Shown here: positions 49,400 through 61,792 of the stretch, one piece after another
Layout of the letters: each line of letters starts with the position of its first letter
Position numbering within the stretch: the first letter of the stretch is position 1
From: Candidatus Methylacidiphilales bacterium
GTDB taxonomy: Bacteria > Verrucomicrobiota > Verrucomicrobiia > Methylacidiphilales > JAAUTS01
DNA length: 63,234 nt
NCBI GenBank assembly: GCA_028713655.1
Contig: JAQTNW010000019.1
Location: 1-63,234 of the forward strand
Reading direction: 5' to 3'
The notes under the pieces: model-generated
Databases searched by the model: none
Told to the model about the DNA's origin: nothing
The model's input: only the letters and a program-made list of their open reading frames with translations
Program-made: the position numbers and the translations under genes

Positions 49400-49702
49400 T
49401 TACTTCGTCGGCGCAGTCTGGCGGATTTGATATTTGTCCACAATTGCCTTGGCATCGCTGTCGGACTTGGAGAGTTCCAGCAGGTCCACAACAATTTTTT
49501 CCAGGCTGTCCTTGGTTTGTTGGGCCACGCTGCTGACGCGGTTGAGGTTGCTGGCCTGGGCCTGGATCATGGAGTGCGCGTTGACAGCCAGTACGATCTG
49601 CCAGAGCATGATGATGATGAAGGACACAGCCAGCAGTGTGTAGGGCCAGAAATTCGGGTTGGAGCTGGAAGAGGCCTCGGGATTTTCCTGATATTCGTTC
49701 AT
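49400..49702 (-). CDS. Small single-pass membrane protein
   Basis: 100-aa protein: a Ser/Asn-rich N-terminus, one transmembrane helix (WPYTLLAVSFIIIMLWQIVL) and a coiled C-terminal region (SVAQQTKDSLEKIVVDLLEL) ending before a strong terminator. Start ATG 49702, four codons after the frame's first ATG. Pairs with the neighbouring 92-aa membrane protein; function unknown. Confidence 0.6.
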   Translation of the reverse strand: MNEYQENPEASSSSNPNFWPYTLLAVSFIIIMLWQIVLAVNAHSMIQAQASNLNRVSSVAQQTKDSLEKIVVDLLELSKSDSDAKAIVDKYQIRQTAPTK

Positions 49703-49727
49703 AAGTTTTTCCAAAAATCGGCGCTGA

Positions 49728-50006
49728 TTATTTGTTCTGGTTCACGTTGACGGTAATGCCGTGCTTCGCGAGCAGGTCCTTCATCTTTTGATTGTTCACG
49801 GATGAGGCCGCCATATCCTTGATGATGGCGGTGCCGAGTTGCTGGCTGAGCTGGCCCTGGTTAATGCTGGGCTGCTCCTTTTGCGCCTGTTCCTGAAGAT
49901 TTTTTTGCAAGTACTGATTGCTTACGCCTATACCGACCAGGGTGATTGTCAAAAACAGCGCAAGAACCCCCAAAACGACCGAAGTCGTGTTTTGCCAATT
50001 GTTCAT
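49728..50006 (-). CDS. Small single-pass membrane protein
   Basis: 92-aa protein with an N-terminal helix (TTSVVLGVLALFLTITLVGI) and a Gln-rich, probably periplasmic coiled tail (LQKNLQEQAQKEQPSINQGQ). Same strand and 25 bp from the 100-aa partner at 49400; together they may form a small complex. No homology that I recognise. Confidence 0.6.
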   Translation of the reverse strand: MNNWQNTTSVVLGVLALFLTITLVGIGVSNQYLQKNLQEQAQKEQPSINQGQLSQQLGTAIIKDMAASSVNNQKMKDLLAKHGITVNVNQNK

Positions 50007-50050
50007 CCAAGCTTTTCTATAGGATCAGAAGGCGGCGTCAAGTATCCATT

Positions 50051-50842
50051 TTAGAACTTGGGCACGGCATCCAGCAGCTTGCGCGTGTAGGCGTGTTTTG
50101 GAGCGTTGTAGATTTGGTCCGGCGTTCCGTTTTCCACAATTTTCCCCTCGGTCATGACCAATACCTGGTCGCAGAGATGTTCCACAACAGCCAAGTCATG
50201 GGAGATGAAAAGGTAGGTGAGCCCCAGTTTTTTCTGAAGGTCCTGCAGCAGGTTCACAATCTGGGCCTGCACCGAGACATCCAGCGCGCTGACGGGCTCG
50301 TCGCAGACGATGAATTCCGGCTCCACGGCCAGGGCGCGCGCGATGCCGATGCGCTGCCTTTGGCCGCCGCTGAATTCGTGCGGATAACGGACGATGTGAT
50401 CGCCTTGCAGGCCGACCAGATCCAGAAGCTCCAAAATGCGGGTCCGGCGTGCGGCCCTGCCCATCTTTCGGAAATGAATGTCCAGCGCTTCGCCCACGAT
50501 TTGTTCCACGGTCATACGGGGATTGAGCGAATTGTAGGGGTCCTGGAAAATCATCTGGATTTTTTTGCGGTAGGGCAGAAAGCCGCGCCGGTTCATGCTG
50601 GAAATTTCGTGATTGTGGTAATGGACGGACCCCTCGGTGATTTCAACCAGCCGCACGATGCTTTTGCCGATGGTGGATTTTCCGCTGCCGCTTTCGCCGA
50701 CGAGCCCCACGGTTTCGCCCTTTTGTATTTCAAACGACACGCCGTCCACGGCCTTGATCTGGCCGGTGACCCGTTGCAGCAGGCCGCTGCGCACCGGGAA
50801 GTGGACTTTGAGGTTTTGTACTGAAAGCAAATTTGAATTCAT
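50051..50842 (-). CDS. oppF: Peptide ABC transporter ATPase (OppF/YejF C-half type)
   Basis: 263-aa ABC ATPase: Walker [14 protein letters not shown], signature FSGGQRQRIGIARAL, Walker B-type EFIVCDEPVSALD, and the peptide-transporter C-terminal motif NAPKHAYTRKLL. Probably energises uptake of oligopeptides with the upstream permeases. In Enterobacteria YejF is one protein with two ATPase domains; here the halves are separate genes and this one is separated from its partner by GxxExxY cassette 2. Confidence 0.92.
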   Translation of the reverse strand: MNSNLLSVQNLKVHFPVRSGLLQRVTGQIKAVDGVSFEIQKGETVGLVGESGSGKSTIGKSIVRLVEITEGSVHYHNHEISSMNRRGFLPYRKKIQMIFQDPYNSLNPRMTVEQIVGEALDIHFRKMGRAARRTRILELLDLVGLQGDHIVRYPHEFSGGQRQRIGIARALAVEPEFIVCDEPVSALDVSVQAQIVNLLQDLQKKLGLTYLFISHDLAVVEHLCDQVLVMTEGKIVENGTPDQIYNAPKHAYTRKLLDAVPKF

Positions 50843-50862
50843 TTTAACGCAAAGGCGCAGGT
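50843..50862. repeat. Left arm of GxxExxY cassette 2
   Basis: TTAACGCAAAGGCGCAG just after the oppF start; related to the right arm at 51252-51297 and to the CGCAAAG family. Much shorter than the arms of cassette 1. Confidence 0.65.
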
Positions 50863-50870
50863 CTTGATTG

Positions 50871-51251
50871 TTACAGTCTATTTACCACTCGGTGGATTCC
50901 AGTTTTAAGGTATTTCTCGCCAAAATTAATCACATAGCCCAATTTTAATCCTGTTAATCTGAGGTATGTGAGCATTTGCGCTTCAAAGATTGGATTGTAG
51001 TCAGTTACGGCCTTGTTATCAATCAATACCAGTTTTTCCACCATCAGGCCTAATCGCAAGGGGTTTCCCAATTTTTTGCCCTTATACGATATGGGGACTT
51101 GTATTTGCCGTTCAACATGCAGGTTGCGCAATTCCAGTTCACAGACCATTGCCTCTTCGTAAACGACCTCCAGGAGCCCCGGGCCGCCCAGTGTTCTGTG
51201 AACTTCCACGGCACAATCGACAATAATTGTCCCAATTTCATTTTCAGTCAT
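50871..51251 (-). CDS. GxxExxY protein with damaged PD-(D/E)XK motif, cassette 2
   Basis: 126 aa, the same length as cassette 1 and clearly homologous: G25-L-L-E28-V-V-Y31 is intact. However the catalytic Asp is Gly68 (PLRLGLMVEK, codon GGC, one transition from GAC) and the Glu is Asp78 (LIDNK), so nuclease activity is doubtful. It sits in the same orientation as, and between, oppF and oppD, with short inverted arms at both ends (start codon directly abutting the right arm). Confidence 0.85.
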   Translation of the reverse strand: MTENEIGTIIVDCAVEVHRTLGGPGLLEVVYEEAMVCELELRNLHVERQIQVPISYKGKKLGNPLRLGLMVEKLVLIDNKAVTDYNPIFEAQMLTYLRLTGLKLGYVINFGEKYLKTGIHRVVNRL

Positions 51252-51297
51252 TTTGCGTCTCTGCGTCTTATGCCCTCTGCGTTAAAGTTTTGCGTTA
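51252..51297. repeat. Right arm of GxxExxY cassette 2
   Basis: TTTGCGTCTCTGCGTCTTAT then GCCCTCTGCGTTAAAG and TTTTGCGTTAAACG; its end overlaps the oppD stop codon. Uninterrupted form of the repeat that is split by the hairpin element at 14001. Confidence 0.7.
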
Positions 51298-52128
51298 AAC
51301 GATTTTACTGTAATCAATGGTGGTGAGGCGCTCCTTTTTCTGCCCCAGCCGCGGGATGCAATCGATCAGCGCCTGGGTGTACGGATGCTGCGGGTGGTTC
51401 AGCACTTTTTGCGTGGGCCCTTCCTCCACGATCCTGCCGCGGAACATGACCAGTACCCGGTCGGCAAAACCCGATACAATCCCGAAATTGTGCGTGATGA
51501 GCAGGATCGACATGGAAAGTTGCTCCTTCAATTCCTTCAGGAGCTCGATGATCTGGGCCTGGATGGTCACATCGAGCGCCGTGGTGGGTTCGTCGGCGAC
51601 GAGCAGTTGGGGCCGGCAGGCCAGGGCCATGGCAATCATGACGCGCTGCTGCATGCCGCCGCTGAGCTGGTGCGGGTAATCCCTGCAGCGCTTTTCGGAG
51701 TCGCGAATTCCGACCCGGTCGAGCACGCGGACGATTTCGCCTTTGACGTCTGAAACATCGGGCCGGTGCAGGCGGATGGCTTCTTCGATTTGATAGCCGA
51801 TGCTGAAGACGGGATTGAGGGAAGTGGATGGCTCCTGGAAGATGTAGGCGATGTGTTTGCCGCGGATCTTTCGGATTTCGTCCCCGGGAATCGAGAGCAG
51901 GTCGCGGTCCTGATAAATGATCTTACCCTCGACCTGGCAGGCGGGTGGAGGAGGGAGCAGCCGGGTGAGGGAAAGTGCAGTGACGCTTTTGCCGCTGCCG
52001 CTTTCGCCGACCACGGCCACGGTTTCACCGGGGTTGATGGAAAAAGAGATGCCGTCCACGGCCTTTGCGGCGCCGAAGCTTATCGAGAGGTCTTTGATTT
52101 GGATGAGCGCTTTTTCCACGGTTGTCAT
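51295..52128 (-). CDS. oppD: Peptide ABC transporter ATPase (OppD/YejF N-half type)
   Basis: 277-aa ABC ATPase: Walker [15 protein letters not shown]-loop [13 protein letters not shown], signature [27 protein letters not shown], and C-terminal [14 protein letters not shown]. Works with oppF. The TAA stop lies in the repeat arm of GxxExxY cassette 2, so the last codons may have been set by the insertion. Confidence 0.93.
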   Translation of the reverse strand: MTTVEKALIQIKDLSISFGAAKAVDGISFSINPGETVAVVGESGSGKSVTALSLTRLLPPPPACQVEGKIIYQDRDLLSIPGDEIRKIRGKHIAYIFQEPSTSLNPVFSIGYQIEEAIRLHRPDVSDVKGEIVRVLDRVGIRDSEKRCRDYPHQLSGGMQQRVMIAMALACRPQLLVADEPTTALDVTIQAQIIELLKELKEQLSMSILLITHNFGIVSGFADRVLVMFRGRIVEEGPTQKVLNHPQHPYTQALIDCIPRLGQKKERLTTIDYSKIV

Positions 52129-52171
52129 AATCTATCGGGGGTTGGCTGCGGGTAAAATGGAAATGATGAGA

Positions 52172-53212
52172 TCATTTTATAAGGCCGGACGATTTTGGAT
52201 CGAAGGCCGCCCGGGCGCCTTCGCCGATAAAGCTGGCCAGAAGCAGGGTCGCAAAGAGAGCGGTTACGGCGGAAATGGCCAGCCAGGGGGCGTAGAGATA
52301 GGCCAAGCCTTCCTGCAACATTTCACCCCAGGAAGGCGCGGGTGGAGGCAGGCCAAAGCCCAGAAAATCGAGCGCGGTGAGGGAGGAAATATAGCCCACC
52401 AGACTGAATGGAAGCAGGGTGATGACGGGGTTGAGGGCATTGGGCAGGATGTGGCGGAAAATGATCCGGACATGCCCTGCGCCCATGGCTTGTGCCGCTT
52501 GTACGAAGGCCTGGTTTTTCAGGCGAAAAAATTCGCCGCGCATGTAATAGGAAAGCCCGATCCAATTAAAAAGTGTGAATACAACCAGCAAAATGCCAAA
52601 ACCCTGGCCATAGATGGATCCGAGCAAAATGACTACATAGAGAAACGGCAGTGCGGACCAGATTTCGATCAGGCGTTGGCCCAGGATGTCGGTTTTGCCG
52701 CCGGCATAGCCCTGGATGCCACCGACGATGATGCCAAAAAAAGTGCCGATGCATGCCAGGCATAGTGCAAAACTCATGCTGCTGCGGAATCCATAAAGGA
52801 GCCGTGCCAGGACGTCGCGCGCCGAGTTATCGGTTCCCAGCCAATGTTCCCAGGATGGCGGCTGAGGGGGATTGCCAGGCAAATCCAGATGGGAGTGGAG
52901 GGGATCGGAACTAATGAGAGGCAAAATCATCCAGCCGCCTTTGGCTTTGAAATCCGGGTTCCCGCGCAAAGCAGTGTAATCGGCTTCGGTTCGATACGGG
53001 CCGCCAAAGGTTTGGCCGGAATAAAATTTGACCGTGGGGAAGAAAAGATGGCCGTTGTAGCCCAGCAAGAGAGGGCGGTCATTCGCGACGTGTTCGCTGA
53101 AAAGCGAGACTATATAGAGCAGTGCCAGGATCCAAAGTGAAACCCAGGCGCGCCGTATGGAGCGGAAGCGTTGGATTTGGCGGCGTGTGACTTCGGAAAA
53201 CATATCAGTCAA
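52172..53212 (-). CDS. yejE: Peptide ABC transporter permease (YejE/OppC-like)
   Basis: 346-aa permease. An N-terminal helix, a long periplasmic loop with LGTDNSARDVLARLLYGFRS (OppC/DppC landmark), then several helices and AAQAMGAGHVRIIFRHILPN, the coupling EAA loop. The large periplasmic insert and the length match YejE. Overlaps yejB by eight bases. Confidence 0.9.
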   Translation of the reverse strand: MTDMFSEVTRRQIQRFRSIRRAWVSLWILALLYIVSLFSEHVANDRPLLLGYNGHLFFPTVKFYSGQTFGGPYRTEADYTALRGNPDFKAKGGWMILPLISSDPLHSHLDLPGNPPQPPSWEHWLGTDNSARDVLARLLYGFRSSMSFALCLACIGTFFGIIVGGIQGYAGGKTDILGQRLIEIWSALPFLYVVILLGSIYGQGFGILLVVFTLFNWIGLSYYMRGEFFRLKNQAFVQAAQAMGAGHVRIIFRHILPNALNPVITLLPFSLVGYISSLTALDFLGFGLPPPAPSWGEMLQEGLAYLYAPWLAISAVTALFATLLLASFIGEGARAAFDPKSSGLIK

Positions 53213-54215
53213 AACGGATTCTGGGGTCGGCTGCGGCGTAGAGCATGTCGGAGAACAAGCGGCCCAGCATCGTGAAAAGGCTTATCAAGACGATCAGGCC
53301 CAGCACAACGTTGTAATCCCTCCCGACGATGGAGTTGTAAAAAAGCAGGCCCATGCCGTCGAGATCGAATATTTTCTCGATCAAGAGAGCGCCGGCGAAC
53401 ATGACGGTGAAGATTTCCCCCATGCCTGTGGCGAGGGGGATGAACGCGTTGCGCAGGGCGTGTCTCCATGCGGCGCTTTTGAAGCTGACTCCCTTTGCCA
53501 GGGCGGTGCGGAGATAATCCTTGTTCAATTCCTCCAGCAGGCTGTTTTTGGTCAACAGGGTCAGGACGGCGAATTCGCCGACCATGTAGCATGTAAGCGG
53601 GAGCACCATGTGATGCAGAAAATCCAGTGTTTTGTCCCAGGGGCCGAGGAATTCAAAATTATCCGAGACCATGCCCGAGATGGGGAACCAATTCAGAAAA
53701 CTGCCGCCGCCGAAAAAGATGATCAGCAGGACGCCAAGGGCAAAGCCCGGCATGACATATCCGGCAAAGATCAGCGTGGAACTGAGGGTATCAAAGGCGC
53801 TTTGGTTGCGCAGCGCCTTCGCCACGCCGAGAGGGATGGAGATGAGATAGGAAAGAAAAAACGAGGTTAGGCCGAAAAAGAGGGATATTGGCATCTTGCT
53901 GAGGATGACGCCCAGCACAGGTTTGTGATAGGTGTAGGAATTTCCAAAATCCCCCTTGAGAAGATGCCCGAGCCAATGGAAGTAGCGTTTGTAGGCGGGC
54001 TGGTCGAAACCGAAATAGGATTTGATGTTCTCCACCTCCGCGGGCGAGATTTCACGCGTGCTTCCGCCGCGCATGCTGGAGAAGGCCCGGATTTTGGAGA
54101 TGGTTTCCTCGACCGGTCCGCCAGGGACAAATTGGATCAGTATAAAGCAGGCGAGCGAAATGCCCAGCAATGTGGGCACGAGCAACAGGAGCCGGCGCAG
54201 GATATAAGCCGTCAT
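53205..54215 (-). CDS. yejB: Peptide ABC transporter permease (YejB/OppB-like)
   Basis: 336-aa permease: MTAYILRRLLLLVPTLLGIS, IQFVPGGPVEE, then a hydrophilic segment GGSTREISPAEVENIKSYFG characteristic of YejB, six or so helices and the EAA-type loop LRTALAKGVSFKSAAWRHAL. Overlaps yejA by four bases and yejE by eight; a typical operon. Confidence 0.92.
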   Translation of the reverse strand: MTAYILRRLLLLVPTLLGISLACFILIQFVPGGPVEETISKIRAFSSMRGGSTREISPAEVENIKSYFGFDQPAYKRYFHWLGHLLKGDFGNSYTYHKPVLGVILSKMPISLFFGLTSFFLSYLISIPLGVAKALRNQSAFDTLSSTLIFAGYVMPGFALGVLLIIFFGGGSFLNWFPISGMVSDNFEFLGPWDKTLDFLHHMVLPLTCYMVGEFAVLTLLTKNSLLEELNKDYLRTALAKGVSFKSAAWRHALRNAFIPLATGMGEIFTVMFAGALLIEKIFDLDGMGLLFYNSIVGRDYNVVLGLIVLISLFTMLGRLFSDMLYAAADPRIRFD

Positions 54216-56005
54216 TCGCTGTAATGAATTTCCTTGGGTTCCGGCGGCAGCGGACTGTTTGCCTTCATGGCGGCATCCAGCGCGTCCGATTTTTGTTTGT
54301 CAAACCACCAATAGGGTGTGGCCGAGTCTTCCCGGTCAAATTTATCCAGCACAGTGCGCGGGGTGCCGAAGCGGTTCCAGTAGAGCAGCCGGGTGTGGTC
54401 CGCCTGCCAGAGCAGGACGTAGGGCATGATTTGGGTCAGGCGATTGTCAATTTTCCGGAGGATTTCATTGCGCTTCGAGAGGTCCATTTCGAGTTTCTGG
54501 GCCTCGATCAGGCGGTCGATTTCGGAGTCTTTGACACCGCTGATATTTTGGGTGGCGATCTCGTTGGCGGTTTTTGAGTCCCACATGGTTTCGGGATCAC
54601 GCAGACGGGAACCTTCCCAATTCATCCAGACCAGGTCAAAGTCATGTTCATCCACCCGCTTGGTGAAGCTGGCCTGTGAAACTGTTTCAATCCGGGCCTG
54701 GATGCCTACGGCTTTCAGATCTTCCAGGTAAATATTCAGGTGGGGCAGGTCTTCGCCATGATGAAGAATGACCAGTTCAAAGGGCTTGCCGTTTTTGGCC
54801 AGTATGCCTGCATCGTTCACTTTCCAGCCCGCATCCTTCAGCAATTGCCGCGCTTTCTCCGGGTCGTAAGCCTGGAGTGGGGCATTGGGGTTGCGATTGT
54901 TCGGATAAAGGTCCGGGTAGTAGGAGTTCAATAAAAAGTACTCGTTGAACATGAGTTTTTCCAACATGAGTTCACGGTTGAGCAGATGCGCCAGGGCTTC
55001 ACGCACGCGCACTTCCTGAAATACCGGTCGGCGCATATTCAGGGCGAATCCCTGGAAGCCTTTGGGTTCCTGATTATAAATATTCTGCCGAACCACCCAG
55101 TTTTTCTGGACCTGCGGGAAGTCCGTTTGCTGCGCCCAGATGCGGGCGGTATAGACGGGGTAAACGTCAAAATCCCCGCGCTTGAGAGTTTCCAGCGCTT
55201 TGTTGCGTTCTTCCATGGAGCGGAACACGAGGTAATCGAAATTGTATTTATATTGGTTGATCCGGCGTTCGCGTCCCCACCAGTCGTCCCGGCGTTGAAG
55301 GATGACAGACCGGTTGGTTTTGACTTCGTAGATGCGGTACGGGCCGTTGACAACCGGAAATTCAAAATTGATCTGGTTGAAGTCCAGATTCTTCCATGCA
55401 TGCTTCGGGAGGGCGACGAAACCTGCGGCTGTCCAAAAATTTTTCCAGTGCGCCTCCCGGGCTGTGATCCGGACGGTTTTTGCGTCGATGATTTCGGGTC
55501 GGTTGAAGCGGCTCATGTCCACCCGGAACAGCGATGTCAGGTTTTTCGGATTCATGATGACGTCGTAATAGAACTGGACGTCCTCCGCCGTGACAGGTTG
55601 GCCGTCACTCCATTTTGCCGACGGATGAATTTTGAATGTGTACGTTTTTTTATCGGGTGATATTTGCCAGGATTCCGCCAGATCGCCGACCGGCTCGTCT
55701 TTTACCGGATGTATCCCCACCAGAGGCTCAAACAGGAGTCCTGTGATCTGGTTGGAAAATGAGTTGTAGTCCAACCACATGTTAAGCGACTTCGGGAATT
55801 CCCCGCCCCAGGTGATGAAAGTCCCGCCATGAACTGCCGCTGGATTGGCGATGGGATCTGATTCGCCCGAGCTTTCGACAGTTACCGGTGTATCGACAAC
55901 CGGCGGCCCCACCTGTCGGGGGGAGACAGTGTTGCGGCTGCAGGCGCCCAGCAAAACGACGAGGACGGGAATCAGACAGACACGGCTAACTTGGGTGGAG
56001 GTCAT
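54212..56005 (-). CDS. yejA: Peptide-binding lipoprotein (YejA-like SBP)
   Basis: 597-aa solute-binding protein of the SBP_bac_5 type. ATG 56005 gives a lipoprotein signal (VLVVLLGAC lipobox); the longer frame to 56113 covers repeat sequence. GDLAESWQISPDKKTYTFKI, SDGQPVTAEDV, FALNMRRPVFQEVRVREAL and YDPEKARQLLKDAGW are standard. The YejA-like NQEPKGFQGFALNMRRP phrase suggests a YejABEF-type system (peptides, microcin C-like compounds). Confidence 0.9.
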   Translation of the reverse strand: MTSTQVSRVCLIPVLVVLLGACSRNTVSPRQVGPPVVDTPVTVESSGESDPIANPAAVHGGTFITWGGEFPKSLNMWLDYNSFSNQITGLLFEPLVGIHPVKDEPVGDLAESWQISPDKKTYTFKIHPSAKWSDGQPVTAEDVQFYYDVIMNPKNLTSLFRVDMSRFNRPEIIDAKTVRITAREAHWKNFWTAAGFVALPKHAWKNLDFNQINFEFPVVNGPYRIYEVKTNRSVILQRRDDWWGRERRINQYKYNFDYLVFRSMEERNKALETLKRGDFDVYPVYTARIWAQQTDFPQVQKNWVVRQNIYNQEPKGFQGFALNMRRPVFQEVRVREALAHLLNRELMLEKLMFNEYFLLNSYYPDLYPNNRNPNAPLQAYDPEKARQLLKDAGWKVNDAGILAKNGKPFELVILHHGEDLPHLNIYLEDLKAVGIQARIETVSQASFTKRVDEHDFDLVWMNWEGSRLRDPETMWDSKTANEIATQNISGVKDSEIDRLIEAQKLEMDLSKRNEILRKIDNRLTQIMPYVLLWQADHTRLLYWNRFGTPRTVLDKFDREDSATPYWWFDKQKSDALDAAMKANSPLPPEPKEIHYSE

Positions 56006-56025
56006 AAGGGTTGAAAACCCCTGCG

Positions 56026-56214
56026 TTTTAACGCCAAGTCGCAAAGGGCACAAGACGCAAGGTTTAAATAAATAATTCTTAGATGAGGAATATGATGAGC
56101 AAGAAGGGTTCAAGAAGTCGAAACTTAAAATTCAGAAGAACCTTTTTATAAAAATCCATGTTGTTTGATTTTTGTGTTCTTCTGCGGCTTAGCGCCTTAT
56201 GCCCTTTGCGTTAA
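56026..56214. repeat. CGCAAAG-family inverted pair between yejA and the M13 peptidase gene
   Basis: TTAACGCCAAGTCGCAAAGG (56028-56047) and GCCTTATGCCCTTTGCGTTA (56193-56212) are imperfect inverted arms, about 70% alike, with no ORF between. Another ORF-less example of the family. Confidence 0.5.
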
Positions 56215-56249
56215 ATCTTTGTGTGCCATTGCGTTCCAACGTTGTGGGG

Positions 56250-58340
56250 TCACCAGATTTTGCAGCGTTCCGCAGGAGGGCGCCAGAGCGGGTCTCCTTG
56301 CTTGATGCCGAAGGCCTGGAAAAAATCCTCCAGGTTCGTCGGGGCGCCGATGGTACGGAATTGGCCCGGGGCATGCGGGTCCACCAGAATTTGCTGCTTC
56401 AAGGCTTCCGGCCGGCTGTTGACCCGCCAGACTTTTGCCCAGGACAGGAAGAAGCGTTGTTCGGGCGTGAAGCCTTCGATCAATGGAGGGCGTGGCTTGC
56501 CTGCAAGGGATCGTTGCAGGGCTTCGTAGGACACCGTCACTCCGCCCAAGTCGGCGATGTTTTCGCCCAGGCAGAATTGGCCGTTCACAAAAATCCCGGG
56601 CAGGGCTTCGTATTTGTTGAATTGTTCCACGAGTCGCTGGCTTCTGGCCTTGAAATTTTTCGCATCCTGCAGGGTCCACCATACGTTCAGGTTGCCTTTG
56701 GCGTCGTAGAGGCGGCCCTGATCGTCATAGCCGTGCGTGATTTCATGCGCGATGACGGCGCCGATGCCGCCGTAGTTGACGGCCTCATCCGCCCGCGGAT
56801 CAAAAAAGGGCGGTTGCAGGATGCCTGCGGGGAAAACGATCTCGTTGCCCGTCGCGTTGAAGTAGGCGTTGACGGTGGAGGGAGTCATTTGCCATTCCGT
56901 TTTGTCCACCGGCCCGCCGACCTTGGCCAGACGGCGTTGGAAGTCGAACTGGCGCGCGCGCAGGACATTTTCGATGTAAGGGCCGCGGTCGATTGTCAAT
57001 TTGGAGTAGTCGATCCATTTGTCGGGGTAACCGATTTTCACGCGGAACACGGCGAATTTTTGCAGGGCTTTCGAGCGGGTCCGGGCCGACATCCAGCCGG
57101 CATGCTCCAGGCGGGAGCGGAATGTATTCTGGATGTTAGTCACCAGATCCAGGGCGCGTTGTTTGGCGTCGGGCGAAAAATAGCGCGCCACATAGAGCTG
57201 GCCGAGGGCCTCGCCGAGATATTCATCGGTTTGCCGGGCCGCGCGTTGCCAGCGCGGTTCCATTTCCTTGGTGCCCCCCAGGACGGTGGCATAGAAATGA
57301 AAATGTTCCTGTTCGAAGGTTGAATTGAGATAGGGAGCGCATTCCATGATCAGGTGCCAGCGCAAATAAATCTTCCAATCCTCGAGCGGGCGTTGCACAA
57401 GGTATTGGCTGATGGCCTTGAAAAATTCCGGTTGCCCCAAAATCACCTCCCGGTATCGGCCCAGGCCGGCGTAATCAAGATAGTCTTTCCAGGGGAAGGA
57501 GGGGGCCAGTTTGACGGCATCCGCCAGCGGCATTTTGTTGTAATTGGCCAAAGGGTCACGCAACTGCACCCGTGTGCGTGAGACCTTGGCCAGGTCTGTT
57601 TCCAGGGCAAGCACGGTTTGGGCGTGGCGCGCGGCATCGGGCCCAGCTTCGCCGAGCAGTTTGAACATGTTCCGCATATGCTCGAGATAAGCGCTGCGGA
57701 TTTTGGCATGGGAATCTTCCAGGTAATATTCCCGGCTGGGCAATCCGAGTCCGCCCTGGCCAAGGTAGAACGTCATGTGGTCGCTGTCTTTTTCATCAGT
57801 GTCCACACCGAAAGAAAACAGGGGACTGATATAATAAGAGTGCAGGCGGACGATTTCGCGGACAAGTCCGTCGCGGTCCTGGATGGCATTAATGCGGGCG
57901 AAAAACGGTTTCAGAGGCTCAATGCCGACTTTCTCGATTTGGACGGTGTTCATGGCCGAGGCGAAAAAATCCCCCGTCTTTTGCTCGATGGAACCGGAGG
58001 CTGCGGATCTGGCAGCGGCGCTTTCCTCCAGGATTTTTTTTAAAATTTTCCAATTCTCTTCCCTTAGTTCGTCAAAACTTCCCCAGCGCGATTTGTTATC
58101 CGGTATGGGAGTTTTTTTCAACCAGCTCCCGTTGGCATAGTGGTAAAAATCGATCCCCGGTCTGATGGAAGCATCCATGTCGGGAGCCAGACAAACGGCT
58201 GGTGAGGGAGCGGGGGCGGGTTGCTGGGGTTTGAGTCCTGAGGCGAAGGCAGGCGTTGCCAGTGCGGTCAGAAGGAACAAGGTGGCTGGGGTTGGTTGAA
58301 TCACGACCGGGCAATGTGGCATAGAACGAAGGGAAGGCAA
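56250..58340 (-). CDS. M13-family (neprilysin/PepO-like) zinc metallopeptidase
   Basis: About 690 aa, exported. The zinc site is VIAHEITHGYDDQG (H-E-x-x-H) with the third ligand Glu in GENIADLGG; NAYFNATGNEIVFPAGIL supplies the substrate-binding N-A-Y/F motif, and a C-terminal CKIW is typical of M13. An N-terminal signal (TLFLLTALATPAFASG) follows either ATG 58340 or ATG 58322. Probably degrades periplasmic or external peptides, complementing the peptide ABC transporter next to it. Confidence 0.93.
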   Translation of the reverse strand: MPSLRSMPHCPVVIQPTPATLFLLTALATPAFASGLKPQQPAPAPSPAVCLAPDMDASIRPGIDFYHYANGSWLKKTPIPDNKSRWGSFDELREENWKILKKILEESAAARSAASGSIEQKTGDFFASAMNTVQIEKVGIEPLKPFFARINAIQDRDGLVREIVRLHSYYISPLFSFGVDTDEKDSDHMTFYLGQGGLGLPSREYYLEDSHAKIRSAYLEHMRNMFKLLGEAGPDAARHAQTVLALETDLAKVSRTRVQLRDPLANYNKMPLADAVKLAPSFPWKDYLDYAGLGRYREVILGQPEFFKAISQYLVQRPLEDWKIYLRWHLIMECAPYLNSTFEQEHFHFYATVLGGTKEMEPRWQRAARQTDEYLGEALGQLYVARYFSPDAKQRALDLVTNIQNTFRSRLEHAGWMSARTRSKALQKFAVFRVKIGYPDKWIDYSKLTIDRGPYIENVLRARQFDFQRRLAKVGGPVDKTEWQMTPSTVNAYFNATGNEIVFPAGILQPPFFDPRADEAVNYGGIGAVIAHEITHGYDDQGRLYDAKGNLNVWWTLQDAKNFKARSQRLVEQFNKYEALPGIFVNGQFCLGENIADLGGVTVSYEALQRSLAGKPRPPLIEGFTPEQRFFLSWAKVWRVNSRPEALKQQILVDPHAPGQFRTIGAPTNLEDFFQAFGIKQGDPLWRPPAERCKIW

Positions 58341-58367
58341 AAATGTATTAAAATGTCATGTTGCAAG

Positions 58368-58389
58368 TTCGCACCCGGCGAATCCGTCC
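58368..58389 (+). repeat. Small hairpin element, copy 3
   Basis: TTCGCACCCGGCGAATCCGT plus CC, a two-deletion relative of the core at 14001-14024. A CGCAAAG-family arm (GGCTTATGCCCTTTGTGTTA, 58475-58494) follows 85 bp downstream. Confidence 0.5.
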
Positions 58390-58509
58390 GGTGGTGGATT
58401 TTCAGTTTCAAGCGGGTGCAGTTTCCAGATTTGATTTCTGCATCCTGAATCCTCCATTTTTCCGCGCCTTTGTGGCTTATGCCCTTTGTGTTAAATTCAG
58501 TCTTCCTTG

Positions 58510-61752
<3,243 letters not shown>

Positions 61753-61792
61753 TCATTCTGCTGGTACTCTCATTCCGGAATTCCAAAGTATT

